DNA of 39,186 bases from Myxococcales bacterium (GCA_024643985.1 JAHELW010000008.1:1-39186), one strand, 5' to 3'. Positions 25,088 to 35,634 are shown, numbered from the stretch's first letter. Notes: generated by a model not told the origin, from the letters alone. Translations and numbers: made by a program.

Positions 25088-25780
25088 ATGGACGCCGACA
25101 TCCTCGCCACCCTTCCCCTCTGGCTGGCCGCCTTTTTGCTGTCACTCACGTGTCACGAGGCGGCCCACGCGCTTGCTGGAAGGCTAGGCGGCGATTCGAC
25201 GGCCTCCGATCAGGTCACGTTGGACCCCATCCCTCACATCAAGCGGGAGCCGTTTGGCACCCTCGTCGTGCCCGTCGTGTCCTTCTTTTTGCAGGGGGGC
25301 GGTTGGATGATCGGATGGGCGAGCGCCCCGTATGACCCGACGTGGGCTAGCCGCTTCCCGAAGCGAGCCGCGCTCATGGCCGCCGCGGGACCGGCCGCAA
25401 ACTTCGCCTTGGCGCTCATCGCGGCGGTCGCGATTCGGGTCGGGATCGGAGCCGGGTATTTCGAGCTGCCGGCCGGCGGGCTGTCCCTCGAGACCCTTGC
25501 AGTCGCCCCGGAAGGCGTCGCCCGCGGGCTCGCCCTCTTTCTGAGCGTCCTGTTCTCGATCAACCTCATCCTGGGGTGCTTCAACCTGATCCCTCTGCCC
25601 CCGCTCGACGGCTACGCGATCGTGCCGCTGGTCTTGAGCGATCGAATGCGCCACAAATGGTTCGGCTTGTTTTCGGGCGGAAGCGCGCTCCTCGGGCTCA
25701 TCGTTGCGTTCGTCGTGTTCGGATCGATCATGCCTCCAGTCTTTCAAACGGCGATCGGCTTGCTCTATCACGGCGTCTAG
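25088..25780 (+). CDS. Site-2 protease family (M50) membrane metalloprotease
   Basis: The 230-residue polytopic protein has the zinc motif in the first membrane helix (TCHEAAHALAG, H23, E24, H27) and the third ligand region NLIPLPPLDGYA with D174 near the end. Several membrane segments lie between (about 55-75, 95-115, 145-165) and after (about 190-220). The short, PDZ-free form is the common 'site-2 protease family' protein of bacteria, which cuts within or next to membranes. The substrate is unknown. It starts divergently from the HAD gene. The stop is inside a small GGCC-TTC-GGCC hairpin ahead of the TPR gene. Confidence 0.88.
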   Translation: MDADILATLPLWLAAFLLSLTCHEAAHALAGRLGGDSTASDQVTLDPIPHIKREPFGTLVVPVVSFFLQGGGWMIGWASAPYDPTWASRFPKRAALMAAAGPAANFALALIAAVAIRVGIGAGYFELPAGGLSLETLAVAPEGVARGLALFLSVLFSINLILGCFNLIPLPPLDGYAIVPLVLSDRMRHKWFGLFSGGSALLGLIVAFVVFGSIMPPVFQTAIGLLYHGV

Positions 25781-25790
25781 GCCTTCGGCC
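25780..25790 (+). other. Short inverted repeat (GGCC-TTC-GGCC) at the end of the M50 gene
   Basis: A perfect four-base stem with a three-base loop begins on the last base of the M50 stop codon. There is no T run, so termination is doubtful. It directly precedes the -10-like box of the TPR gene. Confidence 0.3.
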
Positions 25791-25791
25791 G

Positions 25792-25800
25792 TGCTAGACT
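25792..25800 (+). promoter_or_regulatory. Putative extended -10 box (TGCTAGACT) of the TPR gene
   Basis: TGCTAGACT ends six bases before the GTG at 25807. Together with the lack of a Shine-Dalgarno sequence this predicts a message starting at the GTG. It lies within the 26-base gap after the M50 gene. Confidence 0.45.
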
Positions 25801-25806
25801 GAGCGC

Positions 25807-26652
25807 GTGCGGTGGCTCGGGGTGGCTCTGGGGTGCGCGCTGTGGCTGACAGCGCCAGCAATTGTCTCGGCGGACGAGGCGGATGCCCACTACCGCCTCG
25901 CGAAAACACTTCGGGACGAGGGTCGGTACGAAGAAGCGCTCGCGGAGATCGACGCTGCCGTCGCAGCACGTCCGACCTATGCCCAGGGGCACGTGACCCG
26001 CGGCTCCATCCTTCGACGGCTGGGCAGGTACGAGGAGGCGCTGAGCGCCTTCAAGCGGGGAATCGAGCTCCAGCCAAAGGACGGCCGCGCATATGGTCTC
26101 GCGGGCGCGGTGCTGATCCGGCTCGAGCGGCCAAAGCAAGCGATCTCGTACCTGAAGAAGGCGACCGAGCTCGAGCCCCAGCACAAGAACCACTGGTTGA
26201 ATCTCGGCGTTGCGTACCGCCGTGCCAACGACAACGAGGCCGCGATCCGAGCGTACCGCCGTGGGCTTGCGGCGCACCCGAACGATTCCCAGCTGTTGAA
26301 CAATCTCGGGGTGGCTCTTCGCAAGGCGCGCCGGTACGATCAGGCGATCCGCGCGCACGAGCGCGCCGTCGACGCCGACCCGTATGATGCCGCGTCGGCT
26401 CGAAACCTAGCGATCGCGTATCGTGGTGCGGAGCGCTACAAGCGGGCGATCCCGATCTACATCAAGGCGATTGAGCTCGGCGATGGTGGGCCGCCGGATC
26501 TTCTGTTCGACTTGGCGTCCTGCTACGAGAAGACCGGAAACACCGAGATGGCGATCGCGACGTTCGAGCGCTACATCCGTGCCGTCAAAAAGAGCGACCC
26601 TTCCGGCGCCGACCGCGCCGCGCGCGCCGTCGAAAACCTCAAGAAGAGATAG
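25807..26652 (+). CDS. Secreted tetratricopeptide-repeat protein
   Basis: The 281-residue product has a signal peptide (RWLGVALGCALWLTAPAIVSA, cleavage near 22). It is then built almost entirely from about seven tandem 34-residue TPR units, for example AHYRLAKTLRDEGRYEEALA, GHVTRGSILRRLGRYEEALS, HWLNLGVAYRRANDNEAAIR and LLNNLGVALRKARRYDQAIR. TPR arrays form a superhelix that binds other proteins, and the signal suggests a periplasmic scaffold. No partner can be named; the M50 gene just upstream is the only same-strand neighbour. The last 14 bases overlap the convergent oxidoreductase gene. Confidence 0.85.
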   Translation: MRWLGVALGCALWLTAPAIVSADEADAHYRLAKTLRDEGRYEEALAEIDAAVAARPTYAQGHVTRGSILRRLGRYEEALSAFKRGIELQPKDGRAYGLAGAVLIRLERPKQAISYLKKATELEPQHKNHWLNLGVAYRRANDNEAAIRAYRRGLAAHPNDSQLLNNLGVALRKARRYDQAIRAHERAVDADPYDAASARNLAIAYRGAERYKRAIPIYIKAIELGDGGPPDLLFDLASCYEKTGNTEMAIATFERYIRAVKKSDPSGADRAARAVENLKKR

Positions 26653-28186
26653 CCAGGTCGGAGAGCGCGGCCCTGGCCGCGTTGTGGCCCGCGGCGCCGA
26701 TGACCGAACCGGCCGGATGGCAGCCCGCCCCACACGCGTACAGCCCGTCGACGGGAAGGCGGTACGGAAGCCGATCGGCAAAACCAAAGCTGTTGTCGAC
26801 GTGGTGAATGTGCCCCGCCGTGATTCCGAAATGCGATTCGATTTTGGGTGGCGTGAGGGTGAAGACGTCTTCGACCAGCGCCGAAGCTCCCGGGGCAAAT
26901 CGGTCGCAGATCTCGAGCAGCCGCTCGACGAACCTGCCCTCCTCCCGTTCCCAGGAGCTCTCCGCGAGCTCGTAGGGAACCCACTGGCAAAAGAGCGCCG
27001 CGCTGTGCCGGCCCTCGTCATCGCAAAGCGAGGGGTCGAGGGCCGTGTGGATGTACCATTCGATCGGCGGAGCCTCGGGGAGCAACCCTGCCCGGCATTG
27101 GTCGAACGCATCGTCCAGGGCCGCTCGTGTGTCGGTTTCGGGAAGGAGGTGAATGGTCGCCTGATGCTGGCCGCACCGGTCGGGCAGACAGGAAAACTCG
27201 GGAAGCTCCGCGAGACATAGATTGACCTTGATGCTGGTGCCGGGGCGGCGATACGAGTCGACGCGGCGTCGAAGCGGGTCCGGGCAATCGGCGGCGAGGA
27301 GCGAGATCAAATGGAAAGGGTCGGCGTTGACCAACACGACCTCGGCTCGATGATGCTGCCCGTCCGCGGTCGCGACGCCAGTCGCCGTGCCTCCCGTCGT
27401 CTCGATGCGCGCGACGGTAGCGCCGAGCACGATTTCGGCGCCCGCACGCCGCGCCGCGTCGGCCAGAACCTTCGTCACCGTGCCCATGCCGCCCTGCACC
27501 ACCATCCAGGTGCCGTCGCTTCCCGGCAGCCGGCACATGTTGTGCACGAGGAAGTTCATGCCGCTGCCGGGCGAGTCCCAGCTTCCAAAGAGGCCCGTGA
27601 AGCCGTCGGTTACGGCGTACATCGCTTGCAGCAGCTCGCTTTCGAACCCGAATCGCGCGAGATAGGCTCCAACCGAGCCACGGCACAGGTTGACGAACGC
27701 GCGTCGGAGCGCCGGCCTCACGAAGCGCTCGGCGGTCTCCTCGATCGTCAGAGGGCTCTCGAGCCAGGAGGGTGCGACGTCTTCACGCAGCATGGAGAGC
27801 TCGAGCTGCAACGCGCGGTCCGCTTCGACGTCCCGAGTCGAAAAGAAACGCGCGAGCTGCGCTTCGGCGTTCGAGCGATCGCTGCCGATCAGAAGGTGTC
27901 TGCCGTCGGTCGTCGGCACGAAGTAGTGAGGATCTCGCCTCAGGAGGGGAAACGAGACCTCGAGCGCCGCCATCAGCTCCGGGGGCATGAGCCCGAAGAG
28001 ATACGCGCCGGTCGACTGCCCGACCCGAGGCGCACGCGCGAACGGATACTCGGTCCGGCACGCGCCACCGATGACGTCGGCGGATTCCAGCACCCTCACC
28101 GAGAGGCCCGCCCGAGCGAGCATCGTCGCCGCAACGAGCCCATTGTGGCCGGCCCCGACGACGATCGCGTCTACGGGCGGCGCCAT
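26639..28186 (-). CDS. FAD-dependent phytoene-desaturase-like / PYROXD2-like oxidoreductase
   Basis: The 515-residue product starts with a dinucleotide-binding motif, DAIVVGAGHNGLVAATMLARA, followed by VLESADVIGGACRTEYPF, as in COG1233 carotenoid-desaturase-like flavoproteins. The C-terminal FAD motif is also present (GLYACGAGCHPAGSVIGAAG). The middle contains GMGTVTKVLADAARRAGAEI, typical of the family. The family includes phytoene desaturases, retinol saturase-like enzymes and PYROXD2. No phytoene synthase or other carotenoid gene is in the window, so carotenoid work is not implied. The gene lies four bases after a small exported-protein gene, so they probably share a transcript. Confidence 0.85.
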   Translation of the reverse strand: MAPPVDAIVVGAGHNGLVAATMLARAGLSVRVLESADVIGGACRTEYPFARAPRVGQSTGAYLFGLMPPELMAALEVSFPLLRRDPHYFVPTTDGRHLLIGSDRSNAEAQLARFFSTRDVEADRALQLELSMLREDVAPSWLESPLTIEETAERFVRPALRRAFVNLCRGSVGAYLARFGFESELLQAMYAVTDGFTGLFGSWDSPGSGMNFLVHNMCRLPGSDGTWMVVQGGMGTVTKVLADAARRAGAEIVLGATVARIETTGGTATGVATADGQHHRAEVVLVNADPFHLISLLAADCPDPLRRRVDSYRRPGTSIKVNLCLAELPEFSCLPDRCGQHQATIHLLPETDTRAALDDAFDQCRAGLLPEAPPIEWYIHTALDPSLCDDEGRHSAALFCQWVPYELAESSWEREEGRFVERLLEICDRFAPGASALVEDVFTLTPPKIESHFGITAGHIHHVDNSFGFADRLPYRLPVDGLYACGAGCHPAGSVIGAAGHNAARAALSDLAISS

Positions 28187-28190
28187 CGCC

Positions 28191-28721
28191 CTATTTCACG
28201 AAGAAGCTGAAGCCGGCTTCGATCGTCCACGCTTGGCGTGGGGCGCCCTCGGGCATTCGGAAATACCTCATCCAACGGCCGCGCGCCTCGAAGCCCATCC
28301 ACGACAGGAAACCATACCCAAGGCCGGCAAACGCGCCAATCGTGCCCGCTCCTTCCGAGCCGATGGGAAGGGGAACCCGGAGATACCCGCCGGTGAACGC
28401 TCCGGAGACCCTGAGCTTCTTGATGTTACCTCGAAGCGCGATCAGGCCGCCCCCTCCGAAGCCTGGGTCGTCGAGCGGGAAGCTTCTTCCAAGCCACTGG
28501 AAATAGGCGCCGATGTGAAGGGGCCCCGCGGCACCCCAAGAGCCGTCGATCCAGAGGCTCGGCTGCCATTTTCTCGCGCCGGCATACCGCGCGACGGTGC
28601 CGCCGAAAAGCGCATCGAACGTGGCGAGGTCGCGGTTCCCCTTGTCTGCGGAAGCCTGCGCGGGAAGTTGGCTCGCAAGAAGACACGAAAGCGCGAGAAG
28701 CCCGGGCGCAAGTCGCTTCAC
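28191..28721 (-). CDS. Small exported, probably outer-membrane beta-barrel protein
   Basis: The 176-residue product has a signal peptide (KRLAPGLLALSCLLASQLPAQA, cleavage near 24) and then alternating hydrophobic strands rich in glycine and aromatics (WIDGSWGAAGPLHIGAYFQWLG, AGTIGAFAGLGYGFLSWMGFEARGRW). It ends in IEAGFSFFVK, close to the aromatic C-terminal strand of outer-membrane proteins. I do not recognise the family. The GTG start lies seven bases after an extended -10-like TGATAGAGC on the minus strand. It is the first gene of a pair with the flavoprotein. Confidence 0.68.
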   Translation of the reverse strand: MKRLAPGLLALSCLLASQLPAQASADKGNRDLATFDALFGGTVARYAGARKWQPSLWIDGSWGAAGPLHIGAYFQWLGRSFPLDDPGFGGGGLIALRGNIKKLRVSGAFTGGYLRVPLPIGSEGAGTIGAFAGLGYGFLSWMGFEARGRWMRYFRMPEGAPRQAWTIEAGFSFFVK

Positions 28722-28832
28722 GGTCCTGGCTCTATCACAGGTACTCTCCCGTCCCGCAAAATCTGCGCGCTCGTCTCGCGGGCGAACGCGTCTTACCGCG
28801 TGCGATCCGAGGACCGCAGCGACTCGTTCGAG

Positions 28833-28860
28833 TTGATGGGGTACCCGAATGGGCTACAGT
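28833..28860 (+). promoter_or_regulatory. Putative sigma-70-type promoter of pckG
   Basis: TTGATG (28833-28838) and TACAGT (28855-28860) are 16 bases apart, each matching the consensus at four of six positions. The predicted start near 28867 leaves a leader of about 110 bases, ending in AAGGAG at 28965-28970. This contrasts with the near-leaderless arrangement seen at many other genes here. Confidence 0.4.
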
Positions 28861-28975
28861 CCACCCTGTCATTGTTCAGAACGCCCGATCAGTCTACTTC
28901 TTCGGTTTCTCCAACCCGAGAAGGGGCGTTTGACCCTAGGGCCTGACAGGGTACCGAGAAGACCAAGGAGAACAA

Positions 28976-30931
28976 ATGCTGGAGCTCAAGAAGGGCGTCG
29001 ACATCCTCGCTGATACCGGCGGAGTGGGGACCATCGACGAGGCGAAGACCATCATCGAGCAGAAGCTCGACGCGGGCAATCTGAAGAAGCTCGCTCCGAT
29101 CAAGAACGAAGAAGCGCTGATTAAAATTGCCAACGCGATCGCGCTTTGCGAGCCGGATGACGTCTTCATCGACACGGGCAGCGAGGCCGATACCCAGTGG
29201 GTTCGCGAATACTCACTGCGCAAAGGCGAGGAGAAGAAGCTCGCCAAGGAAGGGCACACGATCCACTTCGACCTTCCTCAGGACCAGGCGCGTCTGGTCA
29301 ACCAGACGTTCTACATCGTCAACGAGCGGGAGAGTCTGAGCGCTCTGGCGAAGTCGATGCCGCGTGCGGAAGCCCTGGAGTACGTCCGCGGGAACATGCG
29401 CGGCATCATGAAGGGCATGAGCATGCTCATCGGCTTCTTCTGCCGTGGGCCCGCTGGCGCAGATGCGGCGATTCCCGCCATCGAGATGTCGTCGTCAGGA
29501 TACGTCTTCCATTCGGCGGCGCTCCTCTACCGCAATTGCTACGACCGCTTCGACGCGGAGGTGGAACGCAAGGGCTTGTTCTTCACGAATCTGCACTCCG
29601 AAGGCCCGAATCGACCCGAAGACGTGCCGAACGCCCGCATCTTCATGGATCGGAGCTGGCTGACGACGTTTTCGACCTACTGCACCTATGCCGGCAACAC
29701 CTTGCTGATGAAGAAGGGGAATCACCGCTTCTCCGTCGACTGCGCAACCTACCTTCGGCCCGGCGAAGAGCTGTCGGAGCACATGTTCCTCACCGGCATG
29801 ACGGGCCCCGGTGGCCGCAAGACCTTTTTCGCAGGTGCTGCGCCCTCGGGTTGCGGCAAGACCACGACCGCCATGGTCGGCAGCGATTTCGTCGGTGACG
29901 ATTTGGCGCAGATGTGGATCGCCCAGGACGGCACCGTGCGGGCGGTCAATCCGGAGAAGGGTATTTTCGGCATCGTGGAGGACGTCAACCGTGAAGGCGA
30001 CCCATACCTGATGGAGTGCCTGCGGGGCGACGGTACCGAGGTCATTTGGTCGAACGTGCTCGTCGACGACAAAGGCGTGCCTCACTGGACGGGCAACGGC
30101 GAGCCGCGCCCACTCGAAGGGGTCAACTACCAGGGCGAGTGGCATCGAGGGAAGACGGACGCCCAGGGCAACGAGATTCCCATGTCTCACAAGAACGCCC
30201 GCGCCACGCTGCTCTGCTCTGCGATCAAGAACCACGCGACCGAGGCCAATGCGGATCCGGCCGGCGTGCCGGTTAAGGTCGTCACCTACTCCGGCCGCGA
30301 TGCGGACACCATGCCGCCTGTCTGGGTGGCCAAGGACAACAATCAGGGCGTCGCCATCGGAGCGTCGATCGTCTCGGCCGCCACGGCCACCGAAATCGGA
30401 GCCACGGGTGTGAGGCGGCAGCCTTGGGCCAACGCGCCGTTCATCCCCGGTCCCCTCGCCGACTACATGGACGCTCAGTTCAAGTTCTACAACAACCCGA
30501 AGCTGTCCAAAGAGGGCAAGCCCATCATGGCCGGGCTGAACTACTTCTTGACGCATGCAGACCGCGGCAGCAGCGGCAAGGGTCTGCTCGGCGAGAAGCG
30601 CGACGTGAAAGTCTGGCTCGGGTGGCTCGAGCTCTTCGCCCACGGCGACGTCGAAGCCTTAGAGACTCCGATCGGCTACATTCCCAAGTACGAGGACCTC
30701 AAGAAGCTCTTCGCCGGGATCGACAAGGAATACCCGAAGAGCCTGTACGCGATGCAGTTCGCGCTCTACATCGACAAGATCGTCGCCAGGATCGATCTGC
30801 AGACCGAGGCGTACGGCAAGGAGGAAAACCTCCCGCCGCAGCTGTTCGAGGTCTACGCCGCACAGAAGGCCGAGCTCTCCGCGCTGAAGGACAAGCACGG
30901 CCCGATCGTCCAGCCGGATCAACTCGGCTGA
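28976..30931 (+). CDS. pckG: Phosphoenolpyruvate carboxykinase, GTP-dependent family
   Basis: The 651-residue product belongs to the GTP-type PEP carboxykinases, which convert oxaloacetate and NTP to PEP and CO2 in gluconeogenesis. The P-loop region reads FAGAAPSGCGKTTTAMVGSD (C293, K295), followed by VGDDLAQMWIAQDGTVRAVNPEKGIFGIVEDVN, as in the family. Differences are notable: the usual PSACGKTNLAM is PSGCGKTTTAM, and the nucleotide-binding stretch normally written PFAMRPFxGYN is replaced by RQPWANAPFIPGPLADYM. It is therefore a divergent subfamily and GTP preference is not assured. AAGGAG lies five bases before the ATG. The gene has a long, AT-richer leader and begins a run of + strand central-metabolism genes. 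Confidence 0.88.
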   Translation: MLELKKGVDILADTGGVGTIDEAKTIIEQKLDAGNLKKLAPIKNEEALIKIANAIALCEPDDVFIDTGSEADTQWVREYSLRKGEEKKLAKEGHTIHFDLPQDQARLVNQTFYIVNERESLSALAKSMPRAEALEYVRGNMRGIMKGMSMLIGFFCRGPAGADAAIPAIEMSSSGYVFHSAALLYRNCYDRFDAEVERKGLFFTNLHSEGPNRPEDVPNARIFMDRSWLTTFSTYCTYAGNTLLMKKGNHRFSVDCATYLRPGEELSEHMFLTGMTGPGGRKTFFAGAAPSGCGKTTTAMVGSDFVGDDLAQMWIAQDGTVRAVNPEKGIFGIVEDVNREGDPYLMECLRGDGTEVIWSNVLVDDKGVPHWTGNGEPRPLEGVNYQGEWHRGKTDAQGNEIPMSHKNARATLLCSAIKNHATEANADPAGVPVKVVTYSGRDADTMPPVWVAKDNNQGVAIGASIVSAATATEIGATGVRRQPWANAPFIPGPLADYMDAQFKFYNNPKLSKEGKPIMAGLNYFLTHADRGSSGKGLLGEKRDVKVWLGWLELFAHGDVEALETPIGYIPKYEDLKKLFAGIDKEYPKSLYAMQFALYIDKIVARIDLQTEAYGKEENLPPQLFEVYAAQKAELSALKDKHGPIVQPDQLG

Positions 30932-30969
30932 TCCTACATGGCAGGCCCTACGTTGGGCGTGGGGCATAG

Positions 30970-30997
30970 TTGCCGCCAAGTCGACACGAAGTAAGCT
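30970..30997 (+). promoter_or_regulatory. Putative promoter of the KamA-family gene
   Basis: TTGCCG (30970-30975) and TAAGCT (30992-30997) are 16 bases apart, and the GTG start lies seven bases after the second box. This is the best two-box case of the short-leader arrangement in the window. Confidence 0.45.
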
Positions 30998-31004
30998 CGG
31001 CGCA

Positions 31005-32132
31005 GTGCGCGCGCGACCGCAAAATTTTCGCGAGGCGTCGGCCTTCGACGCGTCGGATTGGGAAGACTGGCGCTGGCAGGCGCGGCACGCAGCAACGAGC
31101 TTGCAGGCTCTCGACGAGGCGCTGAATCTCACCGAGGCCGAGCGCGTCGGTGCGACGCGCGCGGCGGCGGCAGGCCTGCCGATCTCGATCACGCCTTACT
31201 ATCTAGCGCTCTGCGATCCGGTCGATCCCGATTGCCCGATACGGCTACAGTGCGTTCCCCGTGCCGAAGAGGCGATCGCGGTTCGAGGCGATCTTCGGGA
31301 TCCGCTGGGAGAGGAGCGGCACCAAGTGGCCCCGCATCTGATTCGGCGCTACCCGGACCGCGTTCTTCTCATCGCCACCGATCGATGCGGGGTCTACTGT
31401 CGCTTCTGCACCCGATCGCGCATGGTCGGCGATGGAGGCGGAGCACGATCGCTCGCGGCGCTAGAGCCTGCCTTCGATTGGCTCGAGGCTCACTCGGAGG
31501 TTCGCGAGGTGATCGTTTCCGGCGGTGATCCGTGCCTGATGTCGAGCGAGCGCATCGGTCGACTGCTCCGCCGAATCGGCCAGGTCGAGCACATCGATAC
31601 CGTTCGGCTCGCGACCCGCGTCCCGGTCACGCTTCCTCAGCGCGTCACGACCGAGCTCTGTGCTGCGATTCGAGAGAGCTTCGAGGCCACGTGGATCATG
31701 ACCCATTTCAATCACCCGAAAGAGCTCACGAGCGCGTCGAGCGCAGCCTGTGCCCGACTCGCGGACGCGGGCCTCCCGGTCATGAATCAGACCGTCCTGC
31801 TTCGCGGCGTCAACGACGATGCTGCAACGCTTGAAAGTCTCTTTCGAGGTCTGGTCCAGAGGCGCGTCCGACCCTATTACTTGCTGCAAATGGATCCGGT
31901 GAGCGGAACGGGGCACTTGCGCACACCACTCCGGCGTGGAGTCGAGCTCATGGCAGACCTTCAGGGACGAGTCAGCGGAATTGCGCTGCCGAAGCTGATC
32001 GTCGATACGCCGGGCGGACTTGGCAAAGTGCCGATCGGTCCGAAATATCTAATAAGCCAGGGTGAAGGCGTCACCGTGCTCGAGACCTTTCGGGGCGACT
32101 TCGTGGAGTACTACGACCCCCCAGAGCCCTGA
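31005..32132 (+). CDS. KamA-family radical SAM aminomutase (lysine 2,3-aminomutase-like)
   Basis: The 375-residue product carries the radical SAM cluster motif in the family form (DRCGVYCRFCTRSRMVG) and the GGDP motif (IVSGGDPCLMSS). The PLP-lysine region DTPGGLGKVPIGPKYLIS corresponds to PGGGGKTP of clostridial lysine 2,3-aminomutase. These enzymes move the 2-amino group of lysine or a related amino acid to carbon 3 using SAM, PLP and a 4Fe-4S cluster. The C-terminal CxCxxC zinc site of clostridial KamA is absent because the protein ends at YYDPPEP, as in shorter EpmB-like members. No EpmA-like gene is in the window. The substrate is therefore open. The GTG start has no Shine-Dalgarno sequence. 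Confidence 0.83.
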   Translation: MRARPQNFREASAFDASDWEDWRWQARHAATSLQALDEALNLTEAERVGATRAAAAGLPISITPYYLALCDPVDPDCPIRLQCVPRAEEAIAVRGDLRDPLGEERHQVAPHLIRRYPDRVLLIATDRCGVYCRFCTRSRMVGDGGGARSLAALEPAFDWLEAHSEVREVIVSGGDPCLMSSERIGRLLRRIGQVEHIDTVRLATRVPVTLPQRVTTELCAAIRESFEATWIMTHFNHPKELTSASSAACARLADAGLPVMNQTVLLRGVNDDAATLESLFRGLVQRRVRPYYLLQMDPVSGTGHLRTPLRRGVELMADLQGRVSGIALPKLIVDTPGGLGKVPIGPKYLISQGEGVTVLETFRGDFVEYYDPPEP

Positions 32133-32221
32133 CACCAACGCGTTTTCGGGCCCGCCGGATGGCAAATCGCCGTCGGTCGCAGTATGAACCGGCCGCCCGC
32201 GCCCGCCCGCGAGGAGACACG

Positions 32222-32869
32222 ATGCAACGAGCCCTAACCCTCCATCAAACGACCATCGGCAAGAAAGTCCTGATGGCGGTGTCCGGCGCGATCATCGTCG
32301 GCTTCACCATTGGCCACTTTCTCGGCAATCTGAACCTCTACCTCGGACCGGAGGCGTTGAACGGGTACGCCGAGTTTCTCCACAGCCTGCCCGCGCTCGT
32401 CTGGGGAACGCGGCTGGTTCTGCTCTTCGCGTTCGGAGTTCACGTCGCGTCGGCCTACTCGCTTTGGACCCGCAACCGGCAGGCCCGCGGGTCCCGCTAC
32501 AAGCAACGCAAAGACCTCGCTACCGACTACGCAGCGCGAACGATGTACTGGACGGGCCCGATCTTGCTGCTCTACCTCGTCTATCACCTGCTTCACTTCA
32601 CGATTCTTCCGGCGCACCCCGGAGACGTGTACCGAAACGTCGTGGAAGGTTTTCAGGATCCGCTGATTGCAGGCGTTTACATTGTCGGAAACCTCGCACT
32701 GGGCTTCCACCTGTTTCACGGGATCTTCAGCGCCTTCCAATCGCTCGGCGCAAACCACCCTCGCTACAACCGCTACAGGCGTGACCTGGCGATTGCGATT
32801 TCGGCCCTCATCACCATAGGTAATGTGTCGTTTCCGGTCTCGGTGCTGACCGGCGTCGTCACCCTCTAA
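32222..32869 (+). CDS. sdhC: Succinate dehydrogenase cytochrome b subunit (type B, di-haem)
   Basis: The 215-residue product has five predicted membrane helices with histidines placed as in single-subunit di-haem anchors: helix I ([11 protein letters not shown]), II ([11 protein letters not shown]), III ([10 protein letters not shown]) and IV ([11 protein letters not shown]). It anchors SdhAB in the inner membrane and passes electrons to menaquinone or ubiquinone. The absence of an sdhD gene and the order C-A-B are typical of type-B complexes. I chose the ATG at 32222 because GAGGAG (32211-32216) precedes it and the family motif [12 protein letters not shown] lies about 20 residues in. The frame extends upstream to 32159, but that adds a basic stretch without similarity. 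Confidence 0.9.
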   Translation: MQRALTLHQTTIGKKVLMAVSGAIIVGFTIGHFLGNLNLYLGPEALNGYAEFLHSLPALVWGTRLVLLFAFGVHVASAYSLWTRNRQARGSRYKQRKDLATDYAARTMYWTGPILLLYLVYHLLHFTILPAHPGDVYRNVVEGFQDPLIAGVYIVGNLALGFHLFHGIFSAFQSLGANHPRYNRYRRDLAIAISALITIGNVSFPVSVLTGVVTL

Positions 32870-32877
32870 AGGTCGTC

Positions 32878-34809
<1,932 letters not shown>

Positions 34810-34820
34810 AGGTCTTATCC

Positions 34821-35609
34821 ATGAGCAACGATCTCATCAATCTCACCCTTCACGTCTGGCGGCAGGATGGGCCCGATGCCAAGGGCCGGTTCGAGACCTT
34901 TCAGGCGAAAGACATCACTACCCACATGTCTTTCCTCGAGATGCTGGACGTCGTCAACGAAGAGCTCATCGAACAGGGAGAGGATCCCATTGCCTTCGAT
35001 CACGATTGCCGAGAAGGGATCTGCGGTTCGTGCGGGATGGTGATCAACGGCGTCGCTCACGGACCTCAGACGCGCACGACCGCCTGCCAGCTTCACATGC
35101 GCCAGTTTCAAGACGGTGACGAGATCTGGCTCGAACCGTGGCGAGCGAAGGCGTTTCCGATCATCAAGGATCTCGTCGTAGACCGCTCTGCCTTCGATCG
35201 GATCATTCAGGCCGGGGGCTACATCTCGATTCGCACGGGCAGCGCCCCGGAGGCGAACGAGCTTCCCGTGGCGAAGGGAGACGCGGACAAAGCGATGGAT
35301 GCCGCGGAGTGCATCGGGTGCGGCGCCTGTGTTGCAGCATGCCCGAATGCATCCGCCAGCCTGTTTACCGCGGCGAAGGTCTCTCACCTCTCGCTCGTAC
35401 CGCAGGGCCAGGCGGAGCGGCGCGATCGCGTGCGCAAGATGGTCGCGCAGATGGATGCCGAGGGCTTCGGGAGCTGCACGAACCACGGCTCGTGCGAAGC
35501 AGCATGCCCGAAGGGCGTGAGCGTACGGTGGATCGCACGCATGAACCGCGACCTGCTCCGGTCGATGATTCGTTCGGACTCCTCGGTCGAGTCGCGCGAA
35601 CGAGCCTGA
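34821..35609 (+). CDS. sdhB: Succinate dehydrogenase iron-sulfur subunit
   Basis: The 262-residue product has all three cluster sites: [2Fe-2S] [18 protein letters not shown] with the fourth cysteine in RTTACQLH, and the ferredoxin-like [14 protein letters not shown] and [14 protein letters not shown]. It relays electrons from SdhA to the haem/quinone site. I chose the ATG at 34821 because [15 protein letters not shown] matches the family start. The longer frame upstream lies within sdhA. The stop codon lies within an eight-base inverted repeat that probably ends the operon. Confidence 0.93.
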   Translation: MSNDLINLTLHVWRQDGPDAKGRFETFQAKDITTHMSFLEMLDVVNEELIEQGEDPIAFDHDCREGICGSCGMVINGVAHGPQTRTTACQLHMRQFQDGDEIWLEPWRAKAFPIIKDLVVDRSAFDRIIQAGGYISIRTGSAPEANELPVAKGDADKAMDAAECIGCGACVAACPNASASLFTAAKVSHLSLVPQGQAERRDRVRKMVAQMDAEGFGSCTNHGSCEAACPKGVSVRWIARMNRDLLRSMIRSDSSVESRERA

Positions 35610-35618
35610 GCAGGCTCG
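35601..35618. terminator. Hairpin between convergent sdhB and dedA, possible bidirectional terminator
   Basis: CGAGCCTG (35601-35608) and CAGGCTCG (35611-35618) form a perfect eight-base inverted repeat with almost no loop (in practice a seven-base stem with a GAGC loop). It overlaps the sdhB stop codon and sits in the 25-base gap between the two convergent genes. No T run follows on either side, so intrinsic termination is uncertain. Confidence 0.45.
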
Positions 35619-35634
35619 GGTCTTCGAGAAGCCG

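Noticed and set aside
23905-25149. Minus-strand frame of 414 codons spanning the DUF547 and HAD genes
   Set aside because: It overlaps two genes with clear motifs in other frames and has no family similarity.
32159-32221. Longer start for sdhC at 32159
   Set aside because: The added residues are basic and unlike the family, and GAGGAG sits just before the ATG at 32222.
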